Assembly: GCA_964431495.1 (NCBI GenBank)
Contig: CAYSJU010000001.1
Location: 53,073-117,072 of the forward strand
From: CAYSJU01 sp964431495
Lineage (GTDB): Bacteria; Omnitrophota; Gorgyraeia; Tantalellales; Tantalellaceae
Direction of reading: 5' to 3'
DNA: 64,000 bases
This document shows positions 52,008 to 60,776 of the stretch, one piece after another (position 1 is the stretch's first letter; every line of letters begins with the position of its first letter). The position numbers were made by a program, and so were the translations under genes. The notes beneath the pieces are model-generated. The model saw nothing but the letters and a program-made list of their open reading frames with translations, made no database searches and had not been told where the DNA came from.

Positions 52008-52927
52008 TATATGTTTTTTACTTTTTCTTTTTCGGATTTTTATTAACGGCGGTGATAGGGCTTTTAGCCAGCTGGATAGACAGAAAGGTCACGGCGCGCG
52101 TTCAGTACCGAGTGGGCCCGCCCGTGCTTCAGCCCGTTATCGATATCATTAAACTCCTGGGCAAAGAGACGCTTGTTCCGGCCGGTGCTTCAAAAACCAC
52201 TTTTCTGGCGGCTCCTCTTTTTGGACTGGCAAGCGTAATGATGGTTTCAACGTTGCTGTGGATGAATAATATAATGACCGGTCATAGTTTTATAGGGGAT
52301 CTGATCGTAGTTATATATCTTCTGACCATCCCTTCGATAAGTATTATCATGGGAGGATTCGCTTCGGCAAACCCTCTTGCCAGCGTGGGAGCGTCCAGGG
52401 AAATGAAGCTCGTCCTCGGGTATGAGCTTCCTTTTGTGCTCGCGGTCCTGGTGCCGGTCATTAAATCAGGTTATTCATTAAGGATAAGTAATATACTTGG
52501 CTTTCAGGCCCTGAATGGGGTCGTGGTCGGAAGCCTGTCCGGTGTTCTGGCCCTGGTCGTGACCATAATGTGTGTCCAGGCAAAGTTGGCCCTGGTCCCT
52601 TTTGACATGCCGGAAGCCGAGACCGAGATCTCAGGCGGGGCCCTGATCGAATATTCAGGATCGGCCCTTGCGGTTTACCGCCTTATGAAGAATATGCTCT
52701 TGTTCGTATTGCCCTTTTTTCTGATCATCATTTTTATGGGCGGGTTGAGGTTTGACGGCATTCACCTGTTATACGGCGCGCTGAAATATATCGGATTGGT
52801 CGCACTGATAACGGTTATAAGAAATACCAATCCGCGCGTTAGGATCGACCAGGCCGTGAAGTTCTTCTGGGGACCGATGACGGCCATCGCTGTCATTGCC
52901 GTAGTATTAGCGTTGATGGGGAAGTAG
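52004..52927 (+). CDS. Hydrogenase membrane anchor subunit, NuoH/EchB/MbhM type
   Basis: 307 residues, eight or so helices. It has the NuoH-family blocks ARVQYRVGPPVLQPVIDIIKL (amphipathic loop at the quinone-like chamber) and FDMPEAETEISGGALIEYSG. It anchors the soluble arm and carries the first part of the ion path. It sits directly before the small subunit, with a spacer of direct repeats (GCTGAAGACTGA twice at 52951 and 52965). Confidence 0.92.
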   Translation: MIYVFYFFFFGFLLTAVIGLLASWIDRKVTARVQYRVGPPVLQPVIDIIKLLGKETLVPAGASKTTFLAAPLFGLASVMMVSTLLWMNNIMTGHSFIGDLIVVIYLLTIPSISIIMGGFASANPLASVGASREMKLVLGYELPFVLAVLVPVIKSGYSLRISNILGFQALNGVVVGSLSGVLALVVTIMCVQAKLALVPFDMPEAETEISGGALIEYSGSALAVYRLMKNMLLFVLPFFLIIIFMGGLRFDGIHLLYGALKYIGLVALITVIRNTNPRVRIDQAVKFFWGPMTAIAVIAVVLALMGK

Positions 52928-52984
52928 ATGTCAGATGTCAGCTATTAGCAGCTGAAGACTGACGGCTGAAGACTGAAAGCTGAT
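52928..52984. repeat. Direct-repeat spacer inside the hydrogenase operon
   Basis: GCTGAAGACTGA occurs at 52951-52962 and 52965-52976, flanked by further CAGCT/GCTGA variants. It is non-coding and sits between the NuoH- and NuoB-like genes. A similar GAAAGCTGACAACTGAA string lies after folE near 31488. Confidence 0.6.
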
Positions 52985-52996
52985 ACAAGGAGATAA

Positions 52997-53422
52997 ATGA
53001 GCTTTAAATTGAAGGCGCTTTTAAGATCACCATGGGTGTTCCACCTGTCCACGGGCAGCTGCAATAACTGTGATATTGAAGTGCTGGACTGCCTTACTCC
53101 GAGGTTCGACATTGAAAGGTTCGGAATGCTCCTTGCCGGGAGCATCAAGCACGCGGACGTACTACTGGTGACCGGTTCATGCAACAGGAAATCGGTCGAG
53201 CGGATGAAAAGACTGTACGAGCAGGCGCCCAGGCCGTGCCTCGTGGTAGCGATAGGGGAATGCGCTCTTTCAAGGGGTATGTTCATGCATAGCTACAACT
53301 GCCCCGTGCCGCTGGATAAGATCATCCCCGTGGACGTGTATATTCCGGGATGTCCTCCGAAACCGGAGGCTATCATCGCGGGTGTCGTAAAGCTGATAGA
53401 AAAGGTGAAGAGCAAAAAATGA
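52997..53422 (+). CDS. Hydrogenase small subunit, NuoB/EchC/MbhJ type
   Basis: 141 residues. The proximal [4Fe-4S] ligands are C22 and C25 (SCNNCDIE), C89 (GECA) and C119 (GCPPKP), the group-4 small-subunit set. One cluster passes electrons to the Ni-Fe site of the large subunit. Overlaps the next gene by 4 bases (ATGA). Confidence 0.94.
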   Translation: MSFKLKALLRSPWVFHLSTGSCNNCDIEVLDCLTPRFDIERFGMLLAGSIKHADVLLVTGSCNRKSVERMKRLYEQAPRPCLVVAIGECALSRGMFMHSYNCPVPLDKIIPVDVYIPGCPPKPEAIIAGVVKLIEKVKSKK

Positions 53423-53892
53423 CTCGAGAAGAAGTTTTAAAGAACCTGAAGAACAGATTTAAGGACGATATAATCGAGGTTTTCGATAAATCGTCCAACA
53501 GGGTATATATCGATATTAAACCCGGATCGCTGGTAAGCGTTGCAACATATGTTTTCAATGATCTGGAAGCCCGGTTCAATATTGCCACGGGAGTGGATGT
53601 AAGATATCATATGGAGATATTGTATCATTTTACGTTCGAGGATCTGAATCTGCTGATCTCTTTTAGAGTAAAACTGCCCAAGGACAAGCTGGAAATAGAG
53701 TCGCTTACATCTGTTTTTGAAGGGGCGGACTGGATAGAAAGAGAGATGCACGAGCTCCTGGGCATTGATTTTAAGGGGCATCCTGATCTGAGAAGGCTGC
53801 TTTTGTCCGAGGAATGGCCCGAAGGCGTGTATCCGTTAAGATGTGATTATAAGGAATGGGACGAAAAAGCGATCAGGGATCGCGGCGTATAG
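53419..53892 (+). CDS. Hydrogenase subunit, NuoC/EchD/MbhK type
   Basis: 157 residues from ATG 53419, overlapping the upstream stop; the frame extends to 53350 inside the previous gene. NuoC-like block EGADWIEREMHELLGIDFKGHPDLRRLLL. It is a structural subunit that packs against the large subunit. A spacer of A-rich repeats separates it from the large subunit gene. Confidence 0.92.
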   Translation: MTREEVLKNLKNRFKDDIIEVFDKSSNRVYIDIKPGSLVSVATYVFNDLEARFNIATGVDVRYHMEILYHFTFEDLNLLISFRVKLPKDKLEIESLTSVFEGADWIEREMHELLGIDFKGHPDLRRLLLSEEWPEGVYPLRCDYKEWDEKAIRDRGV

Positions 53893-53946
53893 AGGAAGCG
53901 CAAAATTTAAAACGTAAAACTAGAGCGAACAACGAAAAACGAAAAA
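53893..53946. repeat. A-rich direct repeat spacer
   Basis: CGAACAACGAAAAACGAAAAA at 53926-53946 is made of ACGAAAA-type units. ACGAAAAACGA (53932-53942) recurs exactly at 56865-56875, there inside a coding sequence. Confidence 0.55.
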
Positions 53947-55128
53947 ATGGCAAAAACAATAATACCGATAGGACCGTATCATCCGTTACAGGAAGAGCCT
54001 GAATTTTTCACTCTTGTTGTGGATGGCGAAAAGGTCGTGGATATCGACATGCAGATGGGGTATAACCACAGGGGGATCGAAAAGCTCTCCGAGATGAAGA
54101 CGTTCGACCAGTCCACCTTTGTTATCGAAAGGATCTGCGGCATATGTTCCACGAGTCATCCATTCGCCTATACAAGAGCCGTTGAGGATATTATACCGAT
54201 GGAGGTCCCTGAAAGGGCCAAATATATCAGGACTATAATCGCGGAAGGCGAGAGGTTGCATTCGCATCTTTTATGGCTTGGACTCGCGGGCCACTTCCTC
54301 GGGTATAACACGGTCTATATGTGGGCGTGGAAATTGCGGGAAGAGATACTGGAAGTGATGGAGATACTTTCAGGGAACAGGAACAATTATGCCATGTTCA
54401 AACCCGGCGGGATAAGAAGAGATATCAAGCCCGAAGACATTCCCGTGGTTGTCAAAAAACTGGATTCGATCGTCCCTACTTTAAGGCTGCTTCTAAAAGC
54501 GGTCACGGATGATCCCGTGATCCACGCCAGGACCAAAGGCATAGGCATCCTTACGAAGGAAGAGTCCATAAATTACTGCGCGCTCGGGCCCACATCCCGC
54601 GCTTCAGGGGTGGCCAGGGACGTGCGGAAGGATTCCCATTACGGGGCCTATGATAAGGTGGAATGGGAAATGATAGTTACCCACAACGGAGATGTTTTTG
54701 ACAAAGTGGTGGTAAGAATACTGGAAATGCTGGAGGCACACAAGATAATGAAGGCGTGTCTTTTGGACCTCCCTCCGGGCGAGATAGACGCTAAGATCAA
54801 GAGTATCCCTCCCGGAGAAGGCATAGGGCATATCGAGGCACCGAGGGGAGAGACCTTTCACTATGTGAGGAGCGACGGCACCAACAGCCCCGCCAGGCAC
54901 AAGGTAAGGGCGCCCACGTTCATGAACCTTCCCACGTACAAGGCGACGGTCGTGGGTGAGACGATCTCTGATGCCACAATAATCCTGGCGGCCATAGATC
55001 CTTGTTACTGTTGCACGGAGAGGATGGCGGTGCGTGATCCCGGCGGCAGGAAACTTTATGACGGGGAAGCCATGATCAGGCTTTCACAGGAAAAGACCGA
55101 GAAGATGAGGCGAAGGAGGTTGATATGA
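53947..55128 (+). CDS. Group 4 [NiFe] hydrogenase large subunit
   Basis: 393 residues, NuoD-related. Both nickel-binding pairs are intact: C64/C67 in ERICGICSTSH and C353/C356 in DPCYCCTER. So it is a hydrogenase and not a complex I subunit, which lacks these. DPCxxCTER followed by Met fits cleavage after R359, releasing a 34-residue tail; a maturation protease gene is present at 62159. Reduces protons or oxidises H2, coupled to the membrane arm. Same type as EchE, CooH and MbhL. Confidence 0.95.
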   Translation: MAKTIIPIGPYHPLQEEPEFFTLVVDGEKVVDIDMQMGYNHRGIEKLSEMKTFDQSTFVIERICGICSTSHPFAYTRAVEDIIPMEVPERAKYIRTIIAEGERLHSHLLWLGLAGHFLGYNTVYMWAWKLREEILEVMEILSGNRNNYAMFKPGGIRRDIKPEDIPVVVKKLDSIVPTLRLLLKAVTDDPVIHARTKGIGILTKEESINYCALGPTSRASGVARDVRKDSHYGAYDKVEWEMIVTHNGDVFDKVVVRILEMLEAHKIMKACLLDLPPGEIDAKIKSIPPGEGIGHIEAPRGETFHYVRSDGTNSPARHKVRAPTFMNLPTYKATVVGETISDATIILAAIDPCYCCTERMAVRDPGGRKLYDGEAMIRLSQEKTEKMRRRRLI

Positions 55129-55730
55129 AGGAAAACATCAAGACCTCTCTGGCGTTGATGTTCAAGACCGTGATCGAGATGGTGGATCTTGTCGACCGGG
55201 GTTTTAACAATAACGACATACATATCCTGGATCGTGTTCTGGACAAGGAACACATGATCGATGATGTGGAAAGGCAGATCAGTTCCAGCATGGTGGACCT
55301 GTGCAAGGGACTGGATGAAAAAGAAACAAAAAAGATAGTGGTAATGGGGCAGATCGCCCAGAATATAGAGCGTATAGGCGATGAGTTGCGTTGCCTGGTG
55401 GAACGCATCGAGATCAAGATCAGCGACAAACTTCATTTCAGTGATAAAGGCATGAGCCAGTACGCGGAAGTTTTTGAGAAGATGCGCAGGTCCGTGGGAC
55501 TCGTAATGGAGTTCATGGAAAAGGACAAAGCAGAAGTTCTGGATGATGTTCTGGAGAACGGCAACGAGATCAAGGAGCTTATAGAAAGATACAGGAAGGA
55601 ACATGTCGAGCGTCTGGCCAGGGGCATTTGCGAACCAAGGGCAGCGAACATGTATTTCGATATGCTCGACTTCACCGGGAACGTTGCCAGGCACTGCACG
55701 AATATCGCGAGGATATCCAAGGGGCAATAA
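55125..55730 (+). CDS. PhoU-like helical protein inside the hydrogenase operon
   Basis: 201 residues, wholly helical, with PhoU-family signatures in two repeats: the first around MIDDVERQISSSMVDLC and IAQNIERIGDELRCLVERI, the second around YFDMLDFTGNVARHCTNIAR. PhoU domains bind metal clusters and regulate transporters. It overlaps the large subunit by 4 bases and the next gene by 1 base, so it is translated as part of the complex operon. No phosphate transport gene is near. Role in the hydrogenase is unknown. Confidence 0.85.
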   Translation: MKENIKTSLALMFKTVIEMVDLVDRGFNNNDIHILDRVLDKEHMIDDVERQISSSMVDLCKGLDEKETKKIVVMGQIAQNIERIGDELRCLVERIEIKISDKLHFSDKGMSQYAEVFEKMRRSVGLVMEFMEKDKAEVLDDVLENGNEIKELIERYRKEHVERLARGICEPRAANMYFDMLDFTGNVARHCTNIARISKGQ

Positions 55731-57388
55731 TGGTATCTGAATTGTTCAGGGTTGATTATTTATCCATCTTTGTGGGAATATTTATCGTTTTCTTTTCTCT
55801 CCTGGTGATCCTTTATTCTTTAGGATTCATGAGAGGCAGGAAAGGTTTGCCCGGATACTACCTGTATATAATACTCACAATGGTCGCTTCACTTGGCGCG
55901 GTCTTTTCCAATAACCTTATAATATTCATCGTTTTCTGGGGATTTTTAGGCCTTCTGCTTTATTTGCTCATCGGGTTCGGACAGAGAGAGAACACCGCTT
56001 ACACGGCGAAAAAGTCTTTTATCATAATCGGCGGGACAGACGCTTTCATGATCCTGGGACTTGCTTTTATCTGGCATCTCACTGGATCGCTTGACATGGA
56101 TAAAATAAGCATCCCGCTGGATTGCCGGTCCGCCCTCCTGGCGTATATATGCCTGGCGGCAGGCGCGTTCGCCAAAGCCGGCGTCATGCCGGTGCATACG
56201 TGGGTTCCGGATACAGCCGAAGACGCCCCGACTTCCGTTGTGGCGTTCCTGCCGGCTTCCCTGGACAAGCTGCTGGGGATATATTTTCTTGTCAGAATAA
56301 CACTGGACATCTTTAAGATGAACCAGGTCATGAACACGGTCCTGATGGCAGTGGGGAGTTTTACTATCGTGGCCGCGGTCATGATGGCGCTTATCCAGCA
56401 TGACTTGAAAAGGCTTCTGGGTTACCACGCGGTGAGCCAGGTCGGATACATGGTGCTGGGTATCGGCACTGGTAATCCCATAGGCATTGCTGGCGGGATA
56501 TTTCATATGTTGAACAACGCGATATACAAATCCTGTCTTTTCATGTCTGGCGGCGCTGTCGAGAAGAAGGCCGGGACTACGGATCTGGAAAAGCTCGGAG
56601 GATTTGCCAGATATATGCCCATTACTTTCGCGGCTTTCATGATCGCGTCCCTCGCGATATCAGGTGTGCCGCCTTTGAACGGGTTCGCTTCGAAGTGGAT
56701 GGTCTATCAGGCGGTTATAGAAACAGGCAAGAGCGGCGGATATCTTTGGATAGTATGGCTGGTCGCCGCGATGATCGGCAGCGCCCTTACGCTCGCGAGC
56801 TTCATGAAGCTGGCGCATAGCGTATTCCTCGGCCAGCCTTCAAACGAAGGAGGAAGGACGAAGGACGAAAAACGAGAAACCGGGCCGGCCATGTGGGTCC
56901 CGACGGTGATACTCGCTTCATTGTGCGTTATTTTCGGGGTTTTCGCTTACAGTGTGCCGCTCAGGATGTTTATATTCCCGAGCCTGGGAATAGATCCGCG
57001 CTTTACCGGATGGTGGTCCCCTGGTCTGGCTACTGGTTTGATCGTTTTGGCCGTGTTCATAGGTTTCATGATCTATCTTATCGGTTCCGCGCTCAAGACC
57101 AGGACCACGGATATCTTTGTGGGAGGAGAGACGCTTGAAAAGTATCCGGAAATGCGGGTATCCGGGACCGAATTTTATAATACCATAAGAGACCTGAAAG
57201 TATTGAAGCCCATTTACGTTCTGGCAGAAAGAAAGTGGTTTGATATTTACGAGGTCGGTGTAAGGATCACGCTTGGTTTTAACAGGGTGCTGAAATATAT
57301 TCACAATGGGATACTTCTCACGTACCTGTCATGGTGCCTTCTGGGGATGATAGTCCTTTTTTATGTACTCGTAGGAGGGAAGCAATAA
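55730..57388 (+). CDS. Antiporter-like channel subunit (NuoL/MnhD-type), first copy
   Basis: 552 residues from ATG 55730, overlapping the PhoU stop by one base. About 14 helices with the conserved lysine-bearing SLDKLLGIYFLVRI, MPVHTWVPDTAEDAP and the later LIQHDLKRLLGYHAVSQVGYM. Carries protons or sodium ions. A hydrophilic insert at residues about 372-386 (NEGGRTKDEKRETG) is encoded by an A-rich direct repeat at 56845-56880, like the spacer repeats, so it looks like a repeat inserted into the gene in frame. Confidence 0.92.
   Translation: MVSELFRVDYLSIFVGIFIVFFSLLVILYSLGFMRGRKGLPGYYLYIILTMVASLGAVFSNNLIIFIVFWGFLGLLLYLLIGFGQRENTAYTAKKSFIIIGGTDAFMILGLAFIWHLTGSLDMDKISIPLDCRSALLAYICLAAGAFAKAGVMPVHTWVPDTAEDAPTSVVAFLPASLDKLLGIYFLVRITLDIFKMNQVMNTVLMAVGSFTIVAAVMMALIQHDLKRLLGYHAVSQVGYMVLGIGTGNPIGIAGGIFHMLNNAIYKSCLFMSGGAVEKKAGTTDLEKLGGFARYMPITFAAFMIASLAISGVPPLNGFASKWMVYQAVIETGKSGGYLWIVWLVAAMIGSALTLASFMKLAHSVFLGQPSNEGGRTKDEKRETGPAMWVPTVILASLCVIFGVFAYSVPLRMFIFPSLGIDPRFTGWWSPGLATGLIVLAVFIGFMIYLIGSALKTRTTDIFVGGETLEKYPEMRVSGTEFYNTIRDLKVLKPIYVLAERKWFDIYEVGVRITLGFNRVLKYIHNGILLTYLSWCLLGMIVLFYVLVGGKQ
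56845..56880. repeat. A-rich repeat within a coding sequence
   Basis: GGAAGGACGAAGGACGAAAA and flanking bases form GGACGAA units. ACGAAAAACGA (56865-56875) is shared with the spacer at 53932. It encodes the charged insert in the first antiporter-like subunit without breaking the frame. Confidence 0.6.
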
Positions 57389-57392
57389 AACA

Positions 57393-57938
57393 ATGGTAGA
57401 ACTTTACCTTTTACTGGCATTCATGATCATAGGAGCGATAGTCGCGATAGAGGTGAAAGACATGCTTTCCACGGTTATCGCGGTGGGAGCCGTCGGCCTT
57501 GCTCTTTCAATAGCATTTCTCCAGCTCAAGGCGCCTGATGTCGCGATCACCCAGCTTGTCGTTGAGATATTGTGCCTTATCATATTGATAAGGGCTACCT
57601 TAAAGAGAGACCTTCCGTTCTCCACAACGGGCCGGTGGCTTTTGAACACCGTTATTACCGGGTGTTTTGTCGCTGTATTCGTGATCGTGGGGATAAAATG
57701 TTTCAAGGACCTTCCGGAATTCGGTTATCCGATAATGAGGGTCTCCAGGACCTATATTGAAGAAGGATTGGCAAAAACAGGAGCCACCAATCTTGTGGGT
57801 TCCGTGATACTTGATTTCAGGGCTTATGATACGCTTGGCGAGGCAACGATATTGTTCACCGCTGTTATCGGTGTTCTGGCGGTTGTGCGAAAGATCGGCA
57901 GGAAAAAAGAAGGCGAAAAAGTGGAGGAAGAAGAGTAA
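57393..57938 (+). CDS. MbhD/MbhE-like subunit (DUF4040 fused to MbhE part)
   Basis: 181 residues with about five helices. The first part (residues 1-75: ALSIAFLQLKAPDVAITQLVVE) is the DUF4040/MbhD signature, also the C-terminal part of MnhA. The second part (about 80-165, with YGEA-like DTLGEATILFTAVIGVLAV) matches MbhE. In Pyrococcus mbh these are two genes; here they are one frame. Ends in a charged tail. Starts 4 bases after the NuoL-like gene. Confidence 0.85.
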   Translation: MVELYLLLAFMIIGAIVAIEVKDMLSTVIAVGAVGLALSIAFLQLKAPDVAITQLVVEILCLIILIRATLKRDLPFSTTGRWLLNTVITGCFVAVFVIVGIKCFKDLPEFGYPIMRVSRTYIEEGLAKTGATNLVGSVILDFRAYDTLGEATILFTAVIGVLAVVRKIGRKKEGEKVEEEE

Positions 57939-57953
57939 CGGGGGGATGACGGA

Positions 57954-58406
57954 GTGAGTAGAGAACACGAAAAAGGGATGTCGCTGATAGTTAAGACGGT
58001 TACCCGCCTTACCGTGGGGATCATATTCCTTTATGGCATTTATATCGTTAGTCACGGGCATCTCACCCCGGGCGGCGGATTTGCCGGCGGAGTGATCATA
58101 GCGCTTTCGTTCGTTCACCTGATGCTCGCTTTTGGCAGGGAAGCGGCCCTTAAGAAACTGTCCAGGGCGGCGGCGTCATTTTTTGAAAGCACAGGCGCGA
58201 TAATGTTCCTGGTCATAGCCCTCCTGGGTTTTACCGGAGGTTATTTCTTCCTGAATTTTCTTGGGAAGGGACAGCCTTTTAAGCTGTTCAGCGCCGGCAT
58301 TATCCCGCTTTGCAATATAGCCATAAGTTTTAAGGTCGGCGCCGGGATCTTCGCGATATTTGTCGCTCTGGTCATACTGGAGCTTGAAGTAGAAGGGAAA
58401 GAATGA
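57954..58406 (+). CDS. MnhB/MbhF-type antiporter subunit
   Basis: 150 residues from GTG 57954; ATG 57978 is an alternative. Four helices and the MnhB block YGIYIVSHGHLTPGGGFAGG are clear, with GAGIFAIFVALVILE near the end. Part of the Mrp-type Na+/H+ module. Confidence 0.9.
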   Translation: MSREHEKGMSLIVKTVTRLTVGIIFLYGIYIVSHGHLTPGGGFAGGVIIALSFVHLMLAFGREAALKKLSRAAASFFESTGAIMFLVIALLGFTGGYFFLNFLGKGQPFKLFSAGIIPLCNIAISFKVGAGIFAIFVALVILELEVEGKE

Positions 58407-58419
58407 ACGGGGTCAGAAT

Positions 58420-58758
58420 ATGATAGTTTATCTGCTTACATTAGTGCTCTTTTCTCTGGGCATTTATTGTGTTGTAAGAAAACGCAATGTTATCAAGTTG
58501 ATAGTAGGGATCATGATAATGGAGTACGCGGTGAATCTCTTTTTTATCCTGGTGGCTTACCGCATGAAAGGCCGCGCTCCGATCTTTTCACCAGATGCCG
58601 AGATCGTGAACATGGTAGACCCTCTGCCGCAGGCGCTTGTGCTGACAGCGATCGTTATCGGACTTGCGACCACGGCGTTACTGGTCGGCATAGCCATGAA
58701 GATCTATGAAAAATATCATACCTTTGACATCACAAAGATAAGGGAGTTGAGAGGATGA
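58420..58758 (+). CDS. MnhC/MbhG-type antiporter subunit (NuoK family)
   Basis: 112 residues, three helices. NuoK-like VGIMIMEYAVNLFFILVAY and DPLPQALVLTAIVIGLATTA. The stop overlaps the ATG of the mnhD-like gene by 4 bases. Confidence 0.93.
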   Translation: MIVYLLTLVLFSLGIYCVVRKRNVIKLIVGIMIMEYAVNLFFILVAYRMKGRAPIFSPDAEIVNMVDPLPQALVLTAIVIGLATTALLVGIAMKIYEKYHTFDITKIRELRG

Positions 58759-60260
58759 TACCAGTATCCGCGGATATTATACCTCTTTTTGTCGCTGTCC
58801 CTCTGGCCGGAGCGTTTCTGAATTCGCTGATAGGCAAGAAGGTGAAGTGGCTGCCGGACGTCATTGGTAATCTGACGACGCTGGCCGTGTTAGTCCTCTC
58901 CGTGATCTCCGTTCGGCTCGTAACCGAATACGGCACGCTTGTCTACAGCGTCGGCGGATGGAAGCCACCGGTCGGTATAGGCATGGTGCTGGACGGGTTG
59001 ACCGCGTTCATGCTCGTTACCGTCAACCTGGTCGCGTTTTTCGTCGCGGTTTTTTCCGTAAATTATATGGAAAAATACACTTCCAAACAGAAATTTTATA
59101 CTTTATTCCTCCTGATGCTGGCCGGCATGAACGGTGTCATCGCTACGGGCGATATGTTCAACCTTTTCGTGTTCCTGGAGATAGCTTCTGTCGCGAGTTA
59201 TGCCCTGGTCGCGTTCGGGACTGAAAAGCACGAGCTTGAAGCGGCTTTTAAATACGCGGTCATGAGCACCGTCGGCTCGCTTTTCGTACTCCTGGGCATA
59301 GTGCTCCTGTACAGCTATACCTCCACGTTGAACATGGCGGACATGGCGCGGGTCTTCGCGCAGAAAGGCACGGGAGATATCACGCTCATGGTTAGCGTTC
59401 TGTTCATAATGGGGTTCGGGCTTAAAGCGGCGCTCGTTCCTTTTCATGCCTGGCTCCCTGACGCTCATCCTTCGGCCCCGGCGCCCATATCAGCCATGCT
59501 TTCAGGCGTGTTGATAAAATCGCTGGGTATTTATGTCTTGTGCAGAATATTTTACAGTGTGATAGGGATCACCCCGGCCGTTGCCTCAATATTTCTGTTC
59601 CTGGGCGCACTGTCCATGGTCATAGGGGTGTTCCTGGCCATCGGCCAATGGGACCTCAAACGGCTTCTGGCGTATCATTCCATAAGCCAGATCGGCTATG
59701 TCGTTCTTGGCATAGGACTGGGCACACCTCTCGGGATATTAGGTGGCCTGTTCCATCTATTTAATCATTCCATGTTCAAGTCGCTTCTTTTTTTGAATTC
59801 CGGGGCTGTCGAGTATTCGACCGGGACCCGCGACCTCCAGAAAATGGGCGGATTAGCCAAGAGGATGCCTGTTACGGGGGCGACAAACTTTGTGGCTTCG
59901 ATGTCGATCGCGGGGATCCCTCCATTCAACGGTTTCTGGAGCAAGCTGATTATTATCATAGCGGCCGTCCAGGCCGGCAGGTATGGATACGCCTTCTGGG
60001 CCGTTCTGGCAAGTTTGTTGACCCTGGCGTCTTTCATGAAGGTCATGAAATACGGCTTCTTTGACAGGTTAAAGGAAAGATGGGGCCGGATAGAGGAAGT
60101 GCCGTTTTTCATGAAACTCTCCATGGTCGCTCTGGCCTTGATCTGTATTTTTGGAGGCGTATTGCTTCTCGGCGGCATTAATCAGGTTTTTCTTGACCGC
60201 GCGACCGCCGTCCTTTTACGTGGCACGCAATACGCCGCTATCGTATTTAAAGGGAGTTAA
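58755..60260 (+). CDS. MnhD/MbhH-type antiporter subunit, second channel
   Basis: 501 residues, about 14 helices. Conserved LVPFHAWLPDAHPSAPAPIS with SGVLIKSLGIYVLCRIF (Lys), and IGQWDLKRLLAYHSISQIGYV. This is the core ion translocator of the Mrp module. With the copy at 55730 the operon encodes two such subunits, as in the MBX/MBS respiratory complexes of Thermococcales. Confidence 0.95.
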   Translation: MIPVSADIIPLFVAVPLAGAFLNSLIGKKVKWLPDVIGNLTTLAVLVLSVISVRLVTEYGTLVYSVGGWKPPVGIGMVLDGLTAFMLVTVNLVAFFVAVFSVNYMEKYTSKQKFYTLFLLMLAGMNGVIATGDMFNLFVFLEIASVASYALVAFGTEKHELEAAFKYAVMSTVGSLFVLLGIVLLYSYTSTLNMADMARVFAQKGTGDITLMVSVLFIMGFGLKAALVPFHAWLPDAHPSAPAPISAMLSGVLIKSLGIYVLCRIFYSVIGITPAVASIFLFLGALSMVIGVFLAIGQWDLKRLLAYHSISQIGYVVLGIGLGTPLGILGGLFHLFNHSMFKSLLFLNSGAVEYSTGTRDLQKMGGLAKRMPVTGATNFVASMSIAGIPPFNGFWSKLIIIIAAVQAGRYGYAFWAVLASLLTLASFMKVMKYGFFDRLKERWGRIEEVPFFMKLSMVALALICIFGGVLLLGGINQVFLDRATAVLLRGTQYAAIVFKGS

Positions 60261-60266
60261 TATAAA

Positions 60267-60764
60267 GTGAAGAGTCGTGTAGTAATGTTTATTTTTTCTT
60301 ATGTTATCTGGTGTTTTCTTAACTGGGCGCCTGACTGGCAGCATCTCATAGTGGGCGTCCCGATAGCCTTTATTGTCGCGGTGCTGACAGGGGACCTGTT
60401 CATCAAGAGGCCCGGTGCTTTGGCGCATCCCCTTCGTTACTGGTATTTCTTTGCTGTTTACGCCCCGAAATTCTTATGGGAATGTATAAAAGCGAATATA
60501 GACGTAGCCTACCGTGTTATGCATCCCTCTTTACCCATAAATCCGGGTATTGTCAAGGTAAAGACCAGGTTGAAGACGGACACGGGTATCACGTTCCTGG
60601 CCAACTCCATAACGCTTACACCGGGCACCATGAGCGTGGACGTGGATAAAGATAAAGGTGTCCTGTATATCCACTGGATCAATGTAAAGGAAAAGGACGT
60701 GGAAGCGGCTACAAAGATCATCGTCGAGAGGTTTGAGGACATCCTTATGAAGATTTTTGAATAA
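60267..60764 (+). CDS. MnhE/MbhA-type antiporter subunit
   Basis: 165 residues from GTG 60267. Two or three helices followed by the MnhE cytosolic part with LANSITLTPGTMSVDVDKD and YIHWINVKE. Needed for assembly of Mrp-type antiporters. Confidence 0.92.
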   Translation: MKSRVVMFIFSYVIWCFLNWAPDWQHLIVGVPIAFIVAVLTGDLFIKRPGALAHPLRYWYFFAVYAPKFLWECIKANIDVAYRVMHPSLPINPGIVKVKTRLKTDTGITFLANSITLTPGTMSVDVDKDKGVLYIHWINVKEKDVEAATKIIVERFEDILMKIFE

Positions 60765-60776
60765 AGGGATTTGGAC

